From Bradyrhizobium sp. BR 10289 (GTDB lineage: Bacteria > Pseudomonadota > Alphaproteobacteria > Rhizobiales > Xanthobacteraceae), in assembly GCF_019455385.1 (NCBI RefSeq), contig NZ_JACOFR010000004.1, positions 1 through 64,000 of the forward strand: a DNA stretch of 64,000 nt, in the 5' to 3' direction. Positions within the stretch are counted from its first letter, which is position 1. Every line of letters starts with the position of its first letter. The notes beneath the pieces are model-generated. The model saw only the letters and a program-made list of their open reading frames with translations. It searched no databases and was not told the DNA's origin. This document shows, in pieces, positions 1-9,308 of the stretch. The translations under genes were made by a program, and so were the position numbers.

Positions 1-2
1 CC

Positions 3-77
3 CTCAACAGGATGAATTCGATCAGCGAATTAGTGAACATGCACAGCAATGACGATGTGGCGGCAGACGTGCCATGA
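3..77 (+). CDS. Possible C-terminal end of an upstream gene (partial)
   Basis: A reading frame is open from the window edge and ends in TGA at 75-77. Its last residues are LNRMNSISELVNMHSNDDVA followed by ADVP. It would converge on the TRAP binding-protein gene, whose terminator lies just beyond. Only 24 codons are visible, no domain can be recognised, and an open frame of this length can occur by chance, so this is only a candidate gene end. Confidence 0.22.
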   Translation, partial: LNRMNSISELVNMHSNDDVAADVP

Positions 78-215
78 TTACTCCGTCCCGCCGATTTGCT
101 CCGTCGTGTCAGGCTCTTAACAGCATCTATCGAGCCACGCGCCCTCACCCCGGTTCTACTGTGCATGGGGTTGTTTTCACATTTTTTGTTTCGGCATCCC
201 GAACGCATGCGCCGC

Positions 216-249
216 AAACAAAAAACCCGGCCTCGCGAACGAGGCCGGG
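216..249 (-). terminator. Rho-independent terminator of the TRAP binding-protein gene
   Basis: A perfect 10-bp stem (226-235 with 240-249, CCCGGCCTCG against CGAGGCCGGG) closes a 4-base CGAA loop. Read on the minus strand it is followed by a T-rich run (TTTTTTGTTTG). It starts 29 bases after the stop codon of the gene at 278-1369. There is no T-run on the other side, so it should work mainly for minus-strand transcripts. Confidence 0.88.
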
Positions 250-277
250 CCCTGTCGTCTTGCGACGCGTTCGAAGA

Positions 278-1531
<1,254 letters not shown>

Positions 1532-1573
1532 CTACGAAAGTCGCATGTCCCCAAAGGATTGGCTTGGACCCGC

Positions 1574-2716
1574 TCAGGCCGCCGCGATGACGCCCTTGAG
1601 CTGGTCGCGGACCTGTCCGGCAATGGCGCGGTAGATCGCCGCATGAGGCCCGTCCGGCTCGCTGTCGACCACCGGGCTACCGGCATCCGACGAGGCGCGA
1701 ATCGCCATGTGCAGGGGGATCTCGCCCAGGAACGGGACGGCGAGCTTCTCGGCCTCGTGGCGCGCGCCGCCATGGCCGAAAATGTCGGATTTCGTGCCGC
1801 AATGCGGGCACTGGAAATAGCTCATGTTCTCGACGATACCGAGCACGGGCACGTTGACCTTCTTGAACATGGCAAGGCCACGGCGCGCGTCGATCAGGGA
1901 CAGGTCCTGCGGGGTCGAGACGATCACCGCGCCCTTCAGTGGCACGTTCTGCGCCAGCGTGAGCTGGGCGTCACCGGTGCCCGGCGGCATGTCGACGACG
2001 AGCACGTCAAGTGTGCCCCAGGCGACGTCGCGCAGCATCTGCGTCACCGCCGACATCACCATCGGCCCGCGCCAGATCATCGCGGTCTCTTCCTCCACGA
2101 GGAAGCCGATCGACATGATGGCCAGACCAAAACGCCGGAGCGGAATCATCTTGCGCTCGTCGTTGAGCTCCGGCTTCTCGTGCAGGCCCGTCAGGCGCGG
2201 CACCGAGGGGCCGTAGATATCGGCATCGAGCAGCCCGACCCTGAGGCCGAGGTCGCGCAGGCCGAGCGCGAGATTGAGGGCGGTGGTCGACTTGCCGACG
2301 CCGCCCTTGCCGGAGGCGACCGCGATCACGGCGGCAACGCCCGGAATTTCCGACTGCCGCGCCATCGGCGACTGGGCGCCGCCCTGCGGCGCCGGCTTGT
2401 GGGCATGGACCGGCTGCACGCCGGGCGCGCCGCGGCTCGGCTGCGGGGGCGGCGGCGGTGCGGAGCCTGCCTTGCGCTCGGCCGTCAGTGCCACCATCAC
2501 GGTGGTGACGCCGGGAATGGCGCGCACCGCAGCCTCGGCTTCGGCGCGGACGGATTCCCAGGCCCGCGCCTCGGTGGCATCGACATTAATCGAGAAGAAC
2601 ACCTTGCCGTCAGATGCGCTGATCGCGCTCAGCACGTTGGCATTGGTGAGCGCAACCCCGCGCGGCGATTTGATCCGGGCAAGGCTGTCGAGAACCTGTT
2701 GTTGCGTCACGCTCAA
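1574..2716 (-). CDS. mrp: Mrp/ApbC family Fe-S cluster carrier ATPase
   Basis: A 380-residue P-loop ATPase of the Mrp/NBP35 family, which carries and transfers iron-sulfur clusters to apoproteins in the cytoplasm. An N-terminal MIP18-like domain (about residues 1-85) and a Pro-rich linker precede the ATPase domain, which has the deviant Walker A GKGGVGKST, DADIYGPS, VVDMPPGTGD and the CPHC cluster-binding pair. The start is decided by the ribosome site: a TTG at 2716 follows TAGGAGA by six bases and gives the usual N-terminus LSVTQQQVLDSL. An ATG eight codons further upstream has no such site and would add residues unusual for the family. It is followed upstream by a palindromic repeat. Confidence 0.93.
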   Translation of the reverse strand: MSVTQQQVLDSLARIKSPRGVALTNANVLSAISASDGKVFFSINVDATEARAWESVRAEAEAAVRAIPGVTTVMVALTAERKAGSAPPPPPQPSRGAPGVQPVHAHKPAPQGGAQSPMARQSEIPGVAAVIAVASGKGGVGKSTTALNLALGLRDLGLRVGLLDADIYGPSVPRLTGLHEKPELNDERKMIPLRRFGLAIMSIGFLVEEETAMIWRGPMVMSAVTQMLRDVAWGTLDVLVVDMPPGTGDAQLTLAQNVPLKGAVIVSTPQDLSLIDARRGLAMFKKVNVPVLGIVENMSYFQCPHCGTKSDIFGHGGARHEAEKLAVPFLGEIPLHMAIRASSDAGSPVVDSEPDGPHAAIYRAIAGQVRDQLKGVIAAA

Positions 2717-2734
2717 AGCGCATCTCCTAGAGTA

Positions 2735-2782
2735 GAGCATGATCCGGAAAAGTGTGGGCGCTTTTCCGATAAGATCATGCTC
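2735..2782. repeat. Intergenic palindromic repeat (rhizobial type)
   Basis: The outer arms GAGCATGAT (2735-2743) and ATCATGCTC (2774-2782) and the inner arms CCGGAAAAG (2744-2752) and CTTTTCCG (2761-2768) form an imperfect 48-base palindrome just upstream of mrp. From memory, palindromes starting GAGCATGATCCGGAAAAG are scattered in Bradyrhizobium and related genomes. I saw only this copy in the window. Its role is unknown. Confidence 0.7.
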
Positions 2783-2824
2783 AAGGCTTGAGGATGCCCC
2801 ATTAGAGCGGAAACAGCCAAAAGG

Positions 2825-3262
2825 CTACTGCCTGCCAATATCGTCCGCCATCTCGGCGGGGGCTGCCCCCTGCTCCAGGGCCGCCTCGTAATTCAGCTCG
2901 ATCATGACCCCGTTGGGGTCGTGGACGAAGATCTGCCAGAGGTCGCCGCCGGGCACCTGGCGGAAGTCGAATTTCACGCCCTTGGAGGCCAGCCGCTGCT
3001 TCATGCCGTCAAACCCGCGGCTGACGAAGGCGACATGGTGGACAACGCCGGAATCCGGCTTTTGTGGCTCGGAGGTCGGAGAAATATCGACCAGGTGCAC
3101 CACCGCCTTGCCCTCGCTGTACATCCAGGCCCCGGGGAAGGCGAAGTTCGGCCGGGCGCCTTTTTCCAGGCCCAGCACGTCCTCGTAGAAGCGTACGGTC
3201 TCGGCCAGATTCCGGGTCCGGATGTTGAAATGATCGAGGACGCCAACGCTCACGCCGCCCAT
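2825..3262 (-). CDS. VOC (glyoxalase/dioxygenase-fold) family protein
   Basis: A 145-residue single-domain protein of the vicinal-oxygen-chelate superfamily. It shows VLDHFNIRT with the first metal His, the helix NLAETVRFYEDVLGL, the second half beginning HHVAF, and a C-terminal NGVMIELNY with the metal Glu. The family includes glyoxalases, extradiol dioxygenases and antibiotic-resistance proteins; the reaction here cannot be fixed. The ATG at 3262 was chosen for GGGAG about seven bases upstream and because it begins the fold directly. It is transcribed divergently from the dehydrogenase gene at 3452. Confidence 0.85.
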   Translation of the reverse strand: MGGVSVGVLDHFNIRTRNLAETVRFYEDVLGLEKGARPNFAFPGAWMYSEGKAVVHLVDISPTSEPQKPDSGVVHHVAFVSRGFDGMKQRLASKGVKFDFRQVPGGDLWQIFVHDPNGVMIELNYEAALEQGAAPAEMADDIGRQ

Positions 3263-3451
3263 AGCCTCGCTCCCTTGTTTTGAAGTCCTTAGTCCTGCCA
3301 TCCTAGCACAGGGGACCGCCAAACGAAGCCGTTGCCCTCCGCCCCATACGGTTTATGGTGCACCCGGCCCGCCCTCACGCGGAACCCCAAGGACCCCGGC
3401 TGGCGCCCCTCGCCCGGCTGCAACCGTAAAACTCAAGCTACGGACACACAC

Positions 3452-4324
3452 ATGGCTAAAGTCGCTTTCCTCGGTCTCGGCGTGATGGGCTTCCCTATGG
3501 CCGGACACCTCGTGAAAAAAGGGGGCCATGAGGTCACCGTCTACAACCGCACCGCGGCCAAGGCGAAGGAGTGGGCGGACAAGTTCGGCGGCAGGACCGC
3601 GGCGACCCCGAAAGCCGCCGCCGAGGGCCAGGACTTTGTGATGTGCTGCGTCGGCAACGACAACGACCTCCGCGCGGTCACGATCGGCGCCGACGGTGCC
3701 TTCGCCGGCATGAAGAAGGGCGCCACTTTCGTCGACCACACCACCGCCTCTGCCGAAGTCGCGCGCGAGCTCGATGCGGCCGCGACCAAGGCCGGCTTCA
3801 AGTTCATCGACGCGCCCGTCTCCGGCGGTCAGGCCGGTGCCGAGAACGGCGTGCTGACCGTGATGTGCGGCGGCGCGCAGGATGTCTATGCCGGTGCCGA
3901 GCCGATCATCATGGGGTCCTATGCGCGGATGTGCAAACTACTGGGGCCCGCCGGAAGCGGCCAGCTGACCAAGATGGTCAACCAGATCTGCATCGCAGGC
4001 CTCGTGCAGGGTCTCTCCGAGGGCATCCACTTCGCCAAGAAGAGCGGCCTCGATGTCCCCGCAGTGATCGAGACCATCTCCAAGGGCGCCGCGCAGTCCT
4101 GGCAGATGGAAAACCGCTACAAGACCATGAACGAGGACAAATACGATTTCGGCTTCGCGGTCGAATGGATGCGCAAGGACCTCTCGATCGCTCTCGCCGA
4201 GGCCCGCCGCAACGGCGCCAATCTCCCGGTCACCGCGCTGGTCGACCAATTCTACGCCGAGGTCGAGAAGATGGGCGGCAAGCGTTGGGATACGTCGAGC
4301 CTGCTCGCGCGCCTCAACCGCTGA
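3452..4324 (+). CDS. NAD(P)-dependent 3-hydroxyisobutyrate dehydrogenase-like oxidoreductase
   Basis: A 290-residue beta-hydroxyacid dehydrogenase of the 3-hydroxyisobutyrate / tartronate-semialdehyde reductase family. The N-terminal Rossmann motif is GLGVMGFPMA. The substrate loop DAPVSGGQAGAENG (about residues 118-131) and the catalytic-Lys region GSGQLTKMVNQ (about 168-178) are intact, and the length is normal. The family reduces or oxidises small beta-hydroxy acids in valine or glyoxylate metabolism; which substrate is used is unknown. An ATG at 3452 opens the Rossmann fold directly. The nhaD-like gene follows 21 bases later, so the two may share a transcript. Confidence 0.9.
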   Translation: MAKVAFLGLGVMGFPMAGHLVKKGGHEVTVYNRTAAKAKEWADKFGGRTAATPKAAAEGQDFVMCCVGNDNDLRAVTIGADGAFAGMKKGATFVDHTTASAEVARELDAAATKAGFKFIDAPVSGGQAGAENGVLTVMCGGAQDVYAGAEPIIMGSYARMCKLLGPAGSGQLTKMVNQICIAGLVQGLSEGIHFAKKSGLDVPAVIETISKGAAQSWQMENRYKTMNEDKYDFGFAVEWMRKDLSIALAEARRNGANLPVTALVDQFYAEVEKMGGKRWDTSSLLARLNR

Positions 4325-4345
4325 CACCAGACGAACTGACCCGCC

Positions 4346-5623
4346 TTGCTGATCGCGCTCGCCGCCATCTTCGTTGTAGCCTACGCGGCGATCGCGCTCG
4401 AGCATCCGATCGGGGTCAACAAGAGTGCGTCCGCGCTGCTCGGTGCGGGCGTGCTCTGGACCATCTACGCCATGATGACGGGCGATCATGCGCTGGTCGG
4501 CCGTCAGCTCGACGAGTCCGTCGCCTCCACCGCGCAGATCGTGTTCTTCCTGATCGGCGCGATGACTATCGTCGAGGTCATCGATGCCCATGACGGTTTC
4601 GAGGTCATCACCTCCCGCATCGGCACGGCCAGCCAGCTTCGTCTGATCTGGCTGATCGGCTTCGTGACCTTCTTCCTCAGCGCGATCCTCGACAATCTGA
4701 CCACCACCATCGTGATGGTCTCGCTGATCCAGCGGCTAATCGCCCGGCGCGACGACCGCCTGCTGTTCGCCTCGCTGATCGTCATCGCCGCCAATGCCGG
4801 CGGCGCCTGGACCGTGATCGGCGACGTCACCACGACCATGCTGTGGATTGGCGGGCAAATCACGCCCTTGAAGATCATGAGCTCGGTGTTCCTGCCCTCG
4901 CTGCTCAATCTGCTGGTGCCGCTGGTGTTCATTAGCCTGGCGCTGCGCGGCAAGACCATCGCGGCGCCGTCAAGGGACGGCGGATTGCAGGGCGTCGATC
5001 CGTTCGAACGCAACGTGATGTTCTATCTCGGCCTCGGCGTGCTGATCGCGGTGCCCGCCTTCAAGACGCTGACCCATCTGCCGCCCTTCATGGGCGTACT
5101 GCTCGGGCTCGGCATCGTCTGGCTGGTCGGCGAGATCGTCCATCGCGACAAGGACGAGCATGTCCGCCAGCCGCTCACGCTGGCGCACGCGCTGACCCGG
5201 ATCGACATGGGCTCGATCGTGTTCTTCGTCGGCATCCTGCTCGCGGTCGCCAGCCTCGAACATGCCGGGCTGCTCTCGATGCTGGCCAAGTGGCTTGATG
5301 CCACAATCGGACGACAGGACGTCATCGTAGTCGTGCTCGGCCTGCTCAGCGCCGTCATCGACAACGTGCCGCTGGTCGCCGCGACCATGGGCATGTACGA
5401 CCTCGCGCATTACCCGGCCGACAGCTTCCTCTGGGAGTTCATCGCCTATTGCGCCGGAACCGGCGGCTCGATCCTGATCATCGGTTCGGCCGCGGGCGTC
5501 GCCGCCATGGGGCTCGAGCGGATCGAGTTTCTCTGGTACGCCCGCCGCATCGCCGGCCCTGCGCTGGCGGGCTATCTGGCGGGCGCGGTGGTCTACATCG
5601 CGCAGCACGCGTGGTTGCACTGA
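4346..5623 (+). CDS. nhaD: NhaD-type sodium/proton antiporter
   Basis: A 425-residue inner-membrane protein with about 11-12 hydrophobic segments. It has the ion-transporter core motifs SAILDNLTTTIVMVSL and, in the inverted half, SAVIDNVPLVAATMGM. NhaD proteins exchange Na+ or Li+ for protons and support salt and alkaline tolerance. The start is a TTG at 4346 with no good ribosome site, and no ATG is better placed, so the exact N-terminus is uncertain. It lies 21 bases after the dehydrogenase gene. Confidence 0.88.
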   Translation: MLIALAAIFVVAYAAIALEHPIGVNKSASALLGAGVLWTIYAMMTGDHALVGRQLDESVASTAQIVFFLIGAMTIVEVIDAHDGFEVITSRIGTASQLRLIWLIGFVTFFLSAILDNLTTTIVMVSLIQRLIARRDDRLLFASLIVIAANAGGAWTVIGDVTTTMLWIGGQITPLKIMSSVFLPSLLNLLVPLVFISLALRGKTIAAPSRDGGLQGVDPFERNVMFYLGLGVLIAVPAFKTLTHLPPFMGVLLGLGIVWLVGEIVHRDKDEHVRQPLTLAHALTRIDMGSIVFFVGILLAVASLEHAGLLSMLAKWLDATIGRQDVIVVVLGLLSAVIDNVPLVAATMGMYDLAHYPADSFLWEFIAYCAGTGGSILIIGSAAGVAAMGLERIEFLWYARRIAGPALAGYLAGAVVYIAQHAWLH

Positions 5624-5640
5624 GCCGCGCGCGCCCAGAA

Positions 5641-5656
5641 TTAACGCCCGGTTAAC
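5641..5656 (+). promoter_or_regulatory. CtrA-type binding site (TTAA-N7-TTAAC)
   Basis: The sequence TTAACGCCCGGTTAAC matches the consensus TTAA-N7-TTAAC recognised by the alphaproteobacterial cell-cycle regulator CtrA. It sits 56 bases before the first ATG of the histidine kinase gene. TTAA is rare in such GC-rich DNA, so a properly spaced pair is unlikely by chance. Binding itself is inferred. Confidence 0.6.
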
Positions 5657-5670
5657 GTAATTCTTTAGCT

Positions 5671-5690
5671 CCTTAAGTCACCTCTTAAGG
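5671..5690. promoter_or_regulatory. Inverted repeat CCTTAAG-N6-CTTAAGG
   Basis: A perfect 7-bp inverted repeat lies between the CtrA-type box and the kinase gene. It contains two further TTAA cores, spaced by eight rather than seven bases. It may be an extra regulator site or a weak terminator for the antiporter gene; no T-run follows. Confidence 0.4.
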
Positions 5691-5711
5691 ATTTCTTGCC
5701 AGAGATAGAGA

Positions 5712-7343
5712 ATGCAGAAGGCCCGCCTCGCGCGGGCAGGAATCGTTGTTGTGTCGATGAGTAAACCCGCTGAAAAGCCTGAGGTCGTGCAGCTTCCGGC
5801 CGAGCCGGTGAGCGCACCATCGGCGAGCAGCCGCAGGGCTGCCTCGCAGCGGGTGCGCGAGGCGCGCGATAAGTTAACGTCGACCAGCGGAACCCGCCCG
5901 GCCTTCGATGCCGAGATGCTGCGCCAATATGCGCAGACACGGCTGTCTGCCTCCTACGTTGTGATGCTGCTGGTGGTCGCAACCGGTGTGCTGTTCGGGC
6001 TGTGGATGCAGCCGATTCCAGCCGCGGCCTGGACCGCCGGCATGCTCTGCATCCACGCCGCGCTGATCCGCAGCTGCCACCGCTTCCTGGCCGAGCCCAC
6101 TTCGCCTGCCGCAACGCGCGCCTGGCGGACGCGCTTCGTTGTGCTCGACCTGCTCTATGGCCTGTGCTGGATGGCGATCCTGATCCATCCCGTGCTCGAC
6201 ATGGTCACGGAAACGCTGATGATGTTCCTGATGCTGCTGGTGATCGCAGTATCGAGCATGCTCGCGGCGAACTTGCCGATTGCGGCTCTTGCCGCCACCG
6301 CCCCGGTCGCCGTTGCCATGGCGCTGAGCTTCGCGATGACCGGCTCGCTGGACAATTACATCCTTGCCGCGCTCGCGCTCGCCGCCGAAGGCTATTTCGT
6401 GCTGCTGGCGCATCGCCTGCACTCCTCGACCTTCGCAACGCTGGAAGCGCGCGCCGAGAAGGACGCGCTGATCGGCGAGCTGGAACAGGCCAAAGCCATC
6501 TCCGACGAAGCGCGTCACCGCGCCGAATCCGCCAACGTCGCCAAATCGCGCTTCCTCGCGCAGATGAGCCACGAGCTGCGCACGCCGCTGAACGCGATCC
6601 TCGGTTTCTCCGAGGTGATGAAGAGCGAGATCTTCGGCGCGCATGCGGTGCCGGTCTACAAGGAATATTCCGCCGACATCCATAATTCCGGTGTGCACCT
6701 GCTCAACCTCATCAACGAGATCCTCGACCTGTCGCGGATCGAGGCCGGCCGCTACGAGCTGAACGAGGAAGCGGTGTCGCTGGTCGGCATCGTCGCCGAC
6801 TGTCATCACTTGATGAAGCTGCGCGCCTCGAGCCGCGGCATCACCATCCACGAGGTGTTCGAACAGGCGATGCCGCGGCTCTGGGCAGACGAGCGCGCGA
6901 TCCGCCAGGTCGTGCTCAATCTGCTCTCCAACTCGATCAAGTTCACCCCGCAAGGCGGCGAGATCTGGCTTAAGGCCGGCTGGACGGCGTCGGGCGGACA
7001 ATATCTGTCGGTGAAGGATTCCGGCTCCGGCATTCCCGAGGACGAGATCCCGGTCGTGCTTGCGTCCTTCGGCCAGGGCTCCAACTCGATCAAATCGGCC
7101 GAACAGGGCGCAGGCCTCGGCCTGCCGATCGCCAAGAATCTGATCGACCTGCATGGCGGCACCTTCACGCTGAAATCGAAGCTGCGCATCGGCACCGAGG
7201 TGATCGTCACCTTCCCGCCGGAGCGCGTGATGAGCGCGCTGGCGCCGATGTCGGATGATTCTCCGCCCCTGCAGCCGGAGGTTCCCGATGAGAAGCGCCG
7301 GCCGCGCCACAAGCCGATCATGAGCGCAGGCACGGGCTCCTAA
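5712..7343 (+). CDS. PleC/DivJ/PdhS-like membrane sensor histidine kinase
   Basis: A 543-residue membrane kinase. About five or six hydrophobic segments lie at residues 80-235, then a short coiled coil (about 245-278) and the DHp domain with phospho-acceptor His287 in FLAQMSHELRTPLNAILGFS. The ATPase domain has NLLSNSIKF (N box), DSGSGIPEDEI (G1) and GAGLGLPIAKNL (G2). The DHp wording, with EVMKSEIFG and LINEILDLSRIEAG, is typical of kinases that act on DivK or related receivers in alphaproteobacterial cell-cycle control. No PAS domain is seen. The first ATG (5712) is used, but an ATG at 5757 after a GC-rich hairpin (5721-5737) is possible. The upstream CtrA-type box fits a cell-cycle role. 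No response regulator is adjacent. Confidence 0.88.
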   Translation: MQKARLARAGIVVVSMSKPAEKPEVVQLPAEPVSAPSASSRRAASQRVREARDKLTSTSGTRPAFDAEMLRQYAQTRLSASYVVMLLVVATGVLFGLWMQPIPAAAWTAGMLCIHAALIRSCHRFLAEPTSPAATRAWRTRFVVLDLLYGLCWMAILIHPVLDMVTETLMMFLMLLVIAVSSMLAANLPIAALAATAPVAVAMALSFAMTGSLDNYILAALALAAEGYFVLLAHRLHSSTFATLEARAEKDALIGELEQAKAISDEARHRAESANVAKSRFLAQMSHELRTPLNAILGFSEVMKSEIFGAHAVPVYKEYSADIHNSGVHLLNLINEILDLSRIEAGRYELNEEAVSLVGIVADCHHLMKLRASSRGITIHEVFEQAMPRLWADERAIRQVVLNLLSNSIKFTPQGGEIWLKAGWTASGGQYLSVKDSGSGIPEDEIPVVLASFGQGSNSIKSAEQGAGLGLPIAKNLIDLHGGTFTLKSKLRIGTEVIVTFPPERVMSALAPMSDDSPPLQPEVPDEKRRPRHKPIMSAGTGS

Positions 7344-7388
7344 ACGAGATGCTTGCAGAAATGCCCGACCATCCTCCACTATGTCCGT

Positions 7389-7592
7389 ATGAGCAAAGAA
7401 ACGCCGTGCGTCGCCGTCTGCATGATCGATCCCAAGAGCAAGCTGTGCTTCGGCTGCGGCCGCACCTTGCCGGAGATCGCACGCTGGCACGCCATGGAGA
7501 GCGCGGAACGTCTTTCGGTCATGGCGCTGTTGCCCGGGCGTATGGCGGAGGCTGGTTTGCAGCCGATCGCGGGATCGCCGAAACGCGCCTGA
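7389..7592 (+). CDS. DUF1289 family small Cys-rich protein
   Basis: A 67-residue protein with the DUF1289 pattern: CVAVC near the start, then KLCFGCGRTLPEIARW. The four conserved cysteines suggest metal or Fe-S binding. The function of the family is not established. An ATG at 7389 starts just before the conserved part; an earlier in-frame ATG at 7353 would add residues not typical of the family. It lies between the kinase gene and the protease gene on the same strand. Confidence 0.82.
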   Translation: MSKETPCVAVCMIDPKSKLCFGCGRTLPEIARWHAMESAERLSVMALLPGRMAEAGLQPIAGSPKRA

Positions 7593-7620
7593 CCGGACTG
7601 CGTCAGCACGGGGGCGCGCC

Positions 7621-8175
7621 ATGATCCGTTTCCTGCTCGTCCTCGTCATGCTCGCCGGCACGGCCGGCGCCGTCGTCGCCTATGGCGACCCTGATCAGAT
7701 CGCCCGCGCAAGCCACAAGGTCTCGCACATCTTCCGCGGACAGACTGCATCGCCTGCCCCCGCCGTACAGATCCAGCGCGGCCAGGGCGGCGAGTTCGCG
7801 CTGCGCGCGAAGATCAACGGCGTCGCCGCACCGATGGTGATCGACACCGGTGCGACCTCGGTGGTGCTGACCTGGGAGACCGCCAAAGCGATCGGGCTGC
7901 CGCTCGAGATGCTCGAATACAACGTCGATCTCGAGACCGCCGGCGGCCATACCAAGGCCGCGCGCCTCACGCTCGATCGTCTCTCAGTCGGTCATCTGGT
8001 CGAGAAATCGGTGCCGGCGCTCGTCGTGCAGCGCGGCCAGATGAAGACCAACCTGCTCGGCATGAGCTTCCTCGACCGCCTCGAAAGCTGGGGCGTTCGC
8101 TCCGACACGTTGATGCTTACCGGCTATCCGGAGCCCCCGGGCAGCCACCGCCGCGCGCGCACGGCGGTAGATTAG
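7621..8175 (+). CDS. TIGR02281-type clan AA aspartic protease, membrane anchored
   Basis: A 184-residue protein with one N-terminal membrane segment (residues 2-20) and a retropepsin-like domain. The catalytic motif is VIDTGATSVVLTW (Asp at about residue 75), followed by the hydrophobic-Gly pair and LLGMSFLDRLESWGV near the end, as in the bacterial single-domain family that probably works as a dimer. The protease domain should face the periplasm. Substrates are unknown. It begins 28 bases after the DUF1289 gene and converges on the ureohydrolase gene. Confidence 0.86.
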   Translation: MIRFLLVLVMLAGTAGAVVAYGDPDQIARASHKVSHIFRGQTASPAPAVQIQRGQGGEFALRAKINGVAAPMVIDTGATSVVLTWETAKAIGLPLEMLEYNVDLETAGGHTKAARLTLDRLSVGHLVEKSVPALVVQRGQMKTNLLGMSFLDRLESWGVRSDTLMLTGYPEPPGSHRRARTAVD

Positions 8176-8179
8176 AGCA

Positions 8180-9142
8180 TCACGATCGCTGCGAACGCTG
8201 TTCGAAGATGTAGCCGAGGAAGTTCATCAGCACCTGTGCCGCAAGAATGCTGGTCACGCCGGCAGGATCGTAGGCGGGAGCGACCTCGACGAGATCGACC
8301 CCGACGACATCGCCGCGCCTAGTCAGGCCCTGAAGGATTTCCATCACCTCATAATATTGAAAGCCGCCGTGGCTCGGCGTTCCCGTTCCCGGTGCAATCG
8401 AGGGGTCGAAGCCGTCGATGTCGATCGTCACGTAATAGCGGGCGCCGTGCGGAATCCGGTCGAGGACGCCCTCTGTGCCGAGCTTGCGGGCCTGCCGGAC
8501 CGAGAGGATGGTGGAGCCGCGCGCACGGGCATCCTCATAGCCCTCGCGGGCGGTCGACGACACGTTGCGGATGCCGATCTGGGTCAGGCCCGTGACATGG
8601 TCCTGCTCGGCCGCGCGGCGCATCGGATTGCCGTGGCCCTCGCGCACGCCGTGCCTGACGTCAACGAAATCGAGATGCGCATCGATCTGAACGATGTGGA
8701 TCGGGCCATGTGCGCTGAAGGCCCTGACGCAGGGAATGTTGACGGCGTGGTCGCCGCCAAGGACCACCGGCAGCGCGCCGCGTTCCAGGATCTTGCGGAC
8801 CGCCGCTTCCGCATTGGCATGGCTCCGGGACGTGTCGGTGTGGACGATGTCGACGTCGCCGACGTCGACAATGCGTACCTTTTCGAGTGGCAGATAGGTG
8901 ACGTCGTCCTCATGATCGTAGGCGCCACCATGGCCGAACGAAAACAGGGTCGAGGCTTCGCGGATGGCGCGCGGCCCGAACCTTGCGCCCGAGCGATATT
9001 GCGTGCCCATGTCGAAGGGCACGCCGAGCACCGCGACATCGGCGGCGAGCTTGTCCCAGTCGAGGCAAACGGGCCGCTTGCCGAAGGTGCAGTGCCCGAC
9101 AAATGGCAGGTCCAGTCTGCCGCCTTCATACCCATGTGCCAT
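8180..9142 (-). CDS. Ureohydrolase of the arginase/agmatinase family
   Basis: A 320-residue manganese ureohydrolase. The metal-binding motifs GGDHAV, DAHLDF and DIDGFDPSIAPGTGTP are all present, so it should release urea from a guanidino compound. Agmatine, guanidinobutyrate and guanidinopropionate are all possible substrates; the motifs do not separate them. The ATG at 9142 is preceded by GGGGGAAGC and starts at the usual family N-terminus. It is divergent from a polysaccharide-deacetylase gene with a 166-base shared promoter region, which hints at a common nitrogen-catabolism role. Confidence 0.9.
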   Translation of the reverse strand: MAHGYEGGRLDLPFVGHCTFGKRPVCLDWDKLAADVAVLGVPFDMGTQYRSGARFGPRAIREASTLFSFGHGGAYDHEDDVTYLPLEKVRIVDVGDVDIVHTDTSRSHANAEAAVRKILERGALPVVLGGDHAVNIPCVRAFSAHGPIHIVQIDAHLDFVDVRHGVREGHGNPMRRAAEQDHVTGLTQIGIRNVSSTAREGYEDARARGSTILSVRQARKLGTEGVLDRIPHGARYYVTIDIDGFDPSIAPGTGTPSHGGFQYYEVMEILQGLTRRGDVVGVDLVEVAPAYDPAGVTSILAAQVLMNFLGYIFEQRSQRS

Positions 9143-9308
9143 GCTTCCCCCGATCGCCGAGTTGTCAGTGCTGGCAGAAGCAGATTCCGTTCCAGTTGAT
9201 ATGACGATTTCGCGATAGCGCCCACGCGCGATGGCACAGCCGATGCATGGCCTCAAAACCACCGCCGCCGAGCGCTTGCGCGGAAGCCTGAATCCGGAGA
9301 CGCCACGC

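Noticed and set aside
5874-7661. Long minus-strand frame of 595 codons opposite the histidine kinase
   Set aside because: It mirrors a well-defined kinase gene in GC-rich DNA, shows no domain, and has an Arg/His/Gln-rich composition typical of antisense frames.
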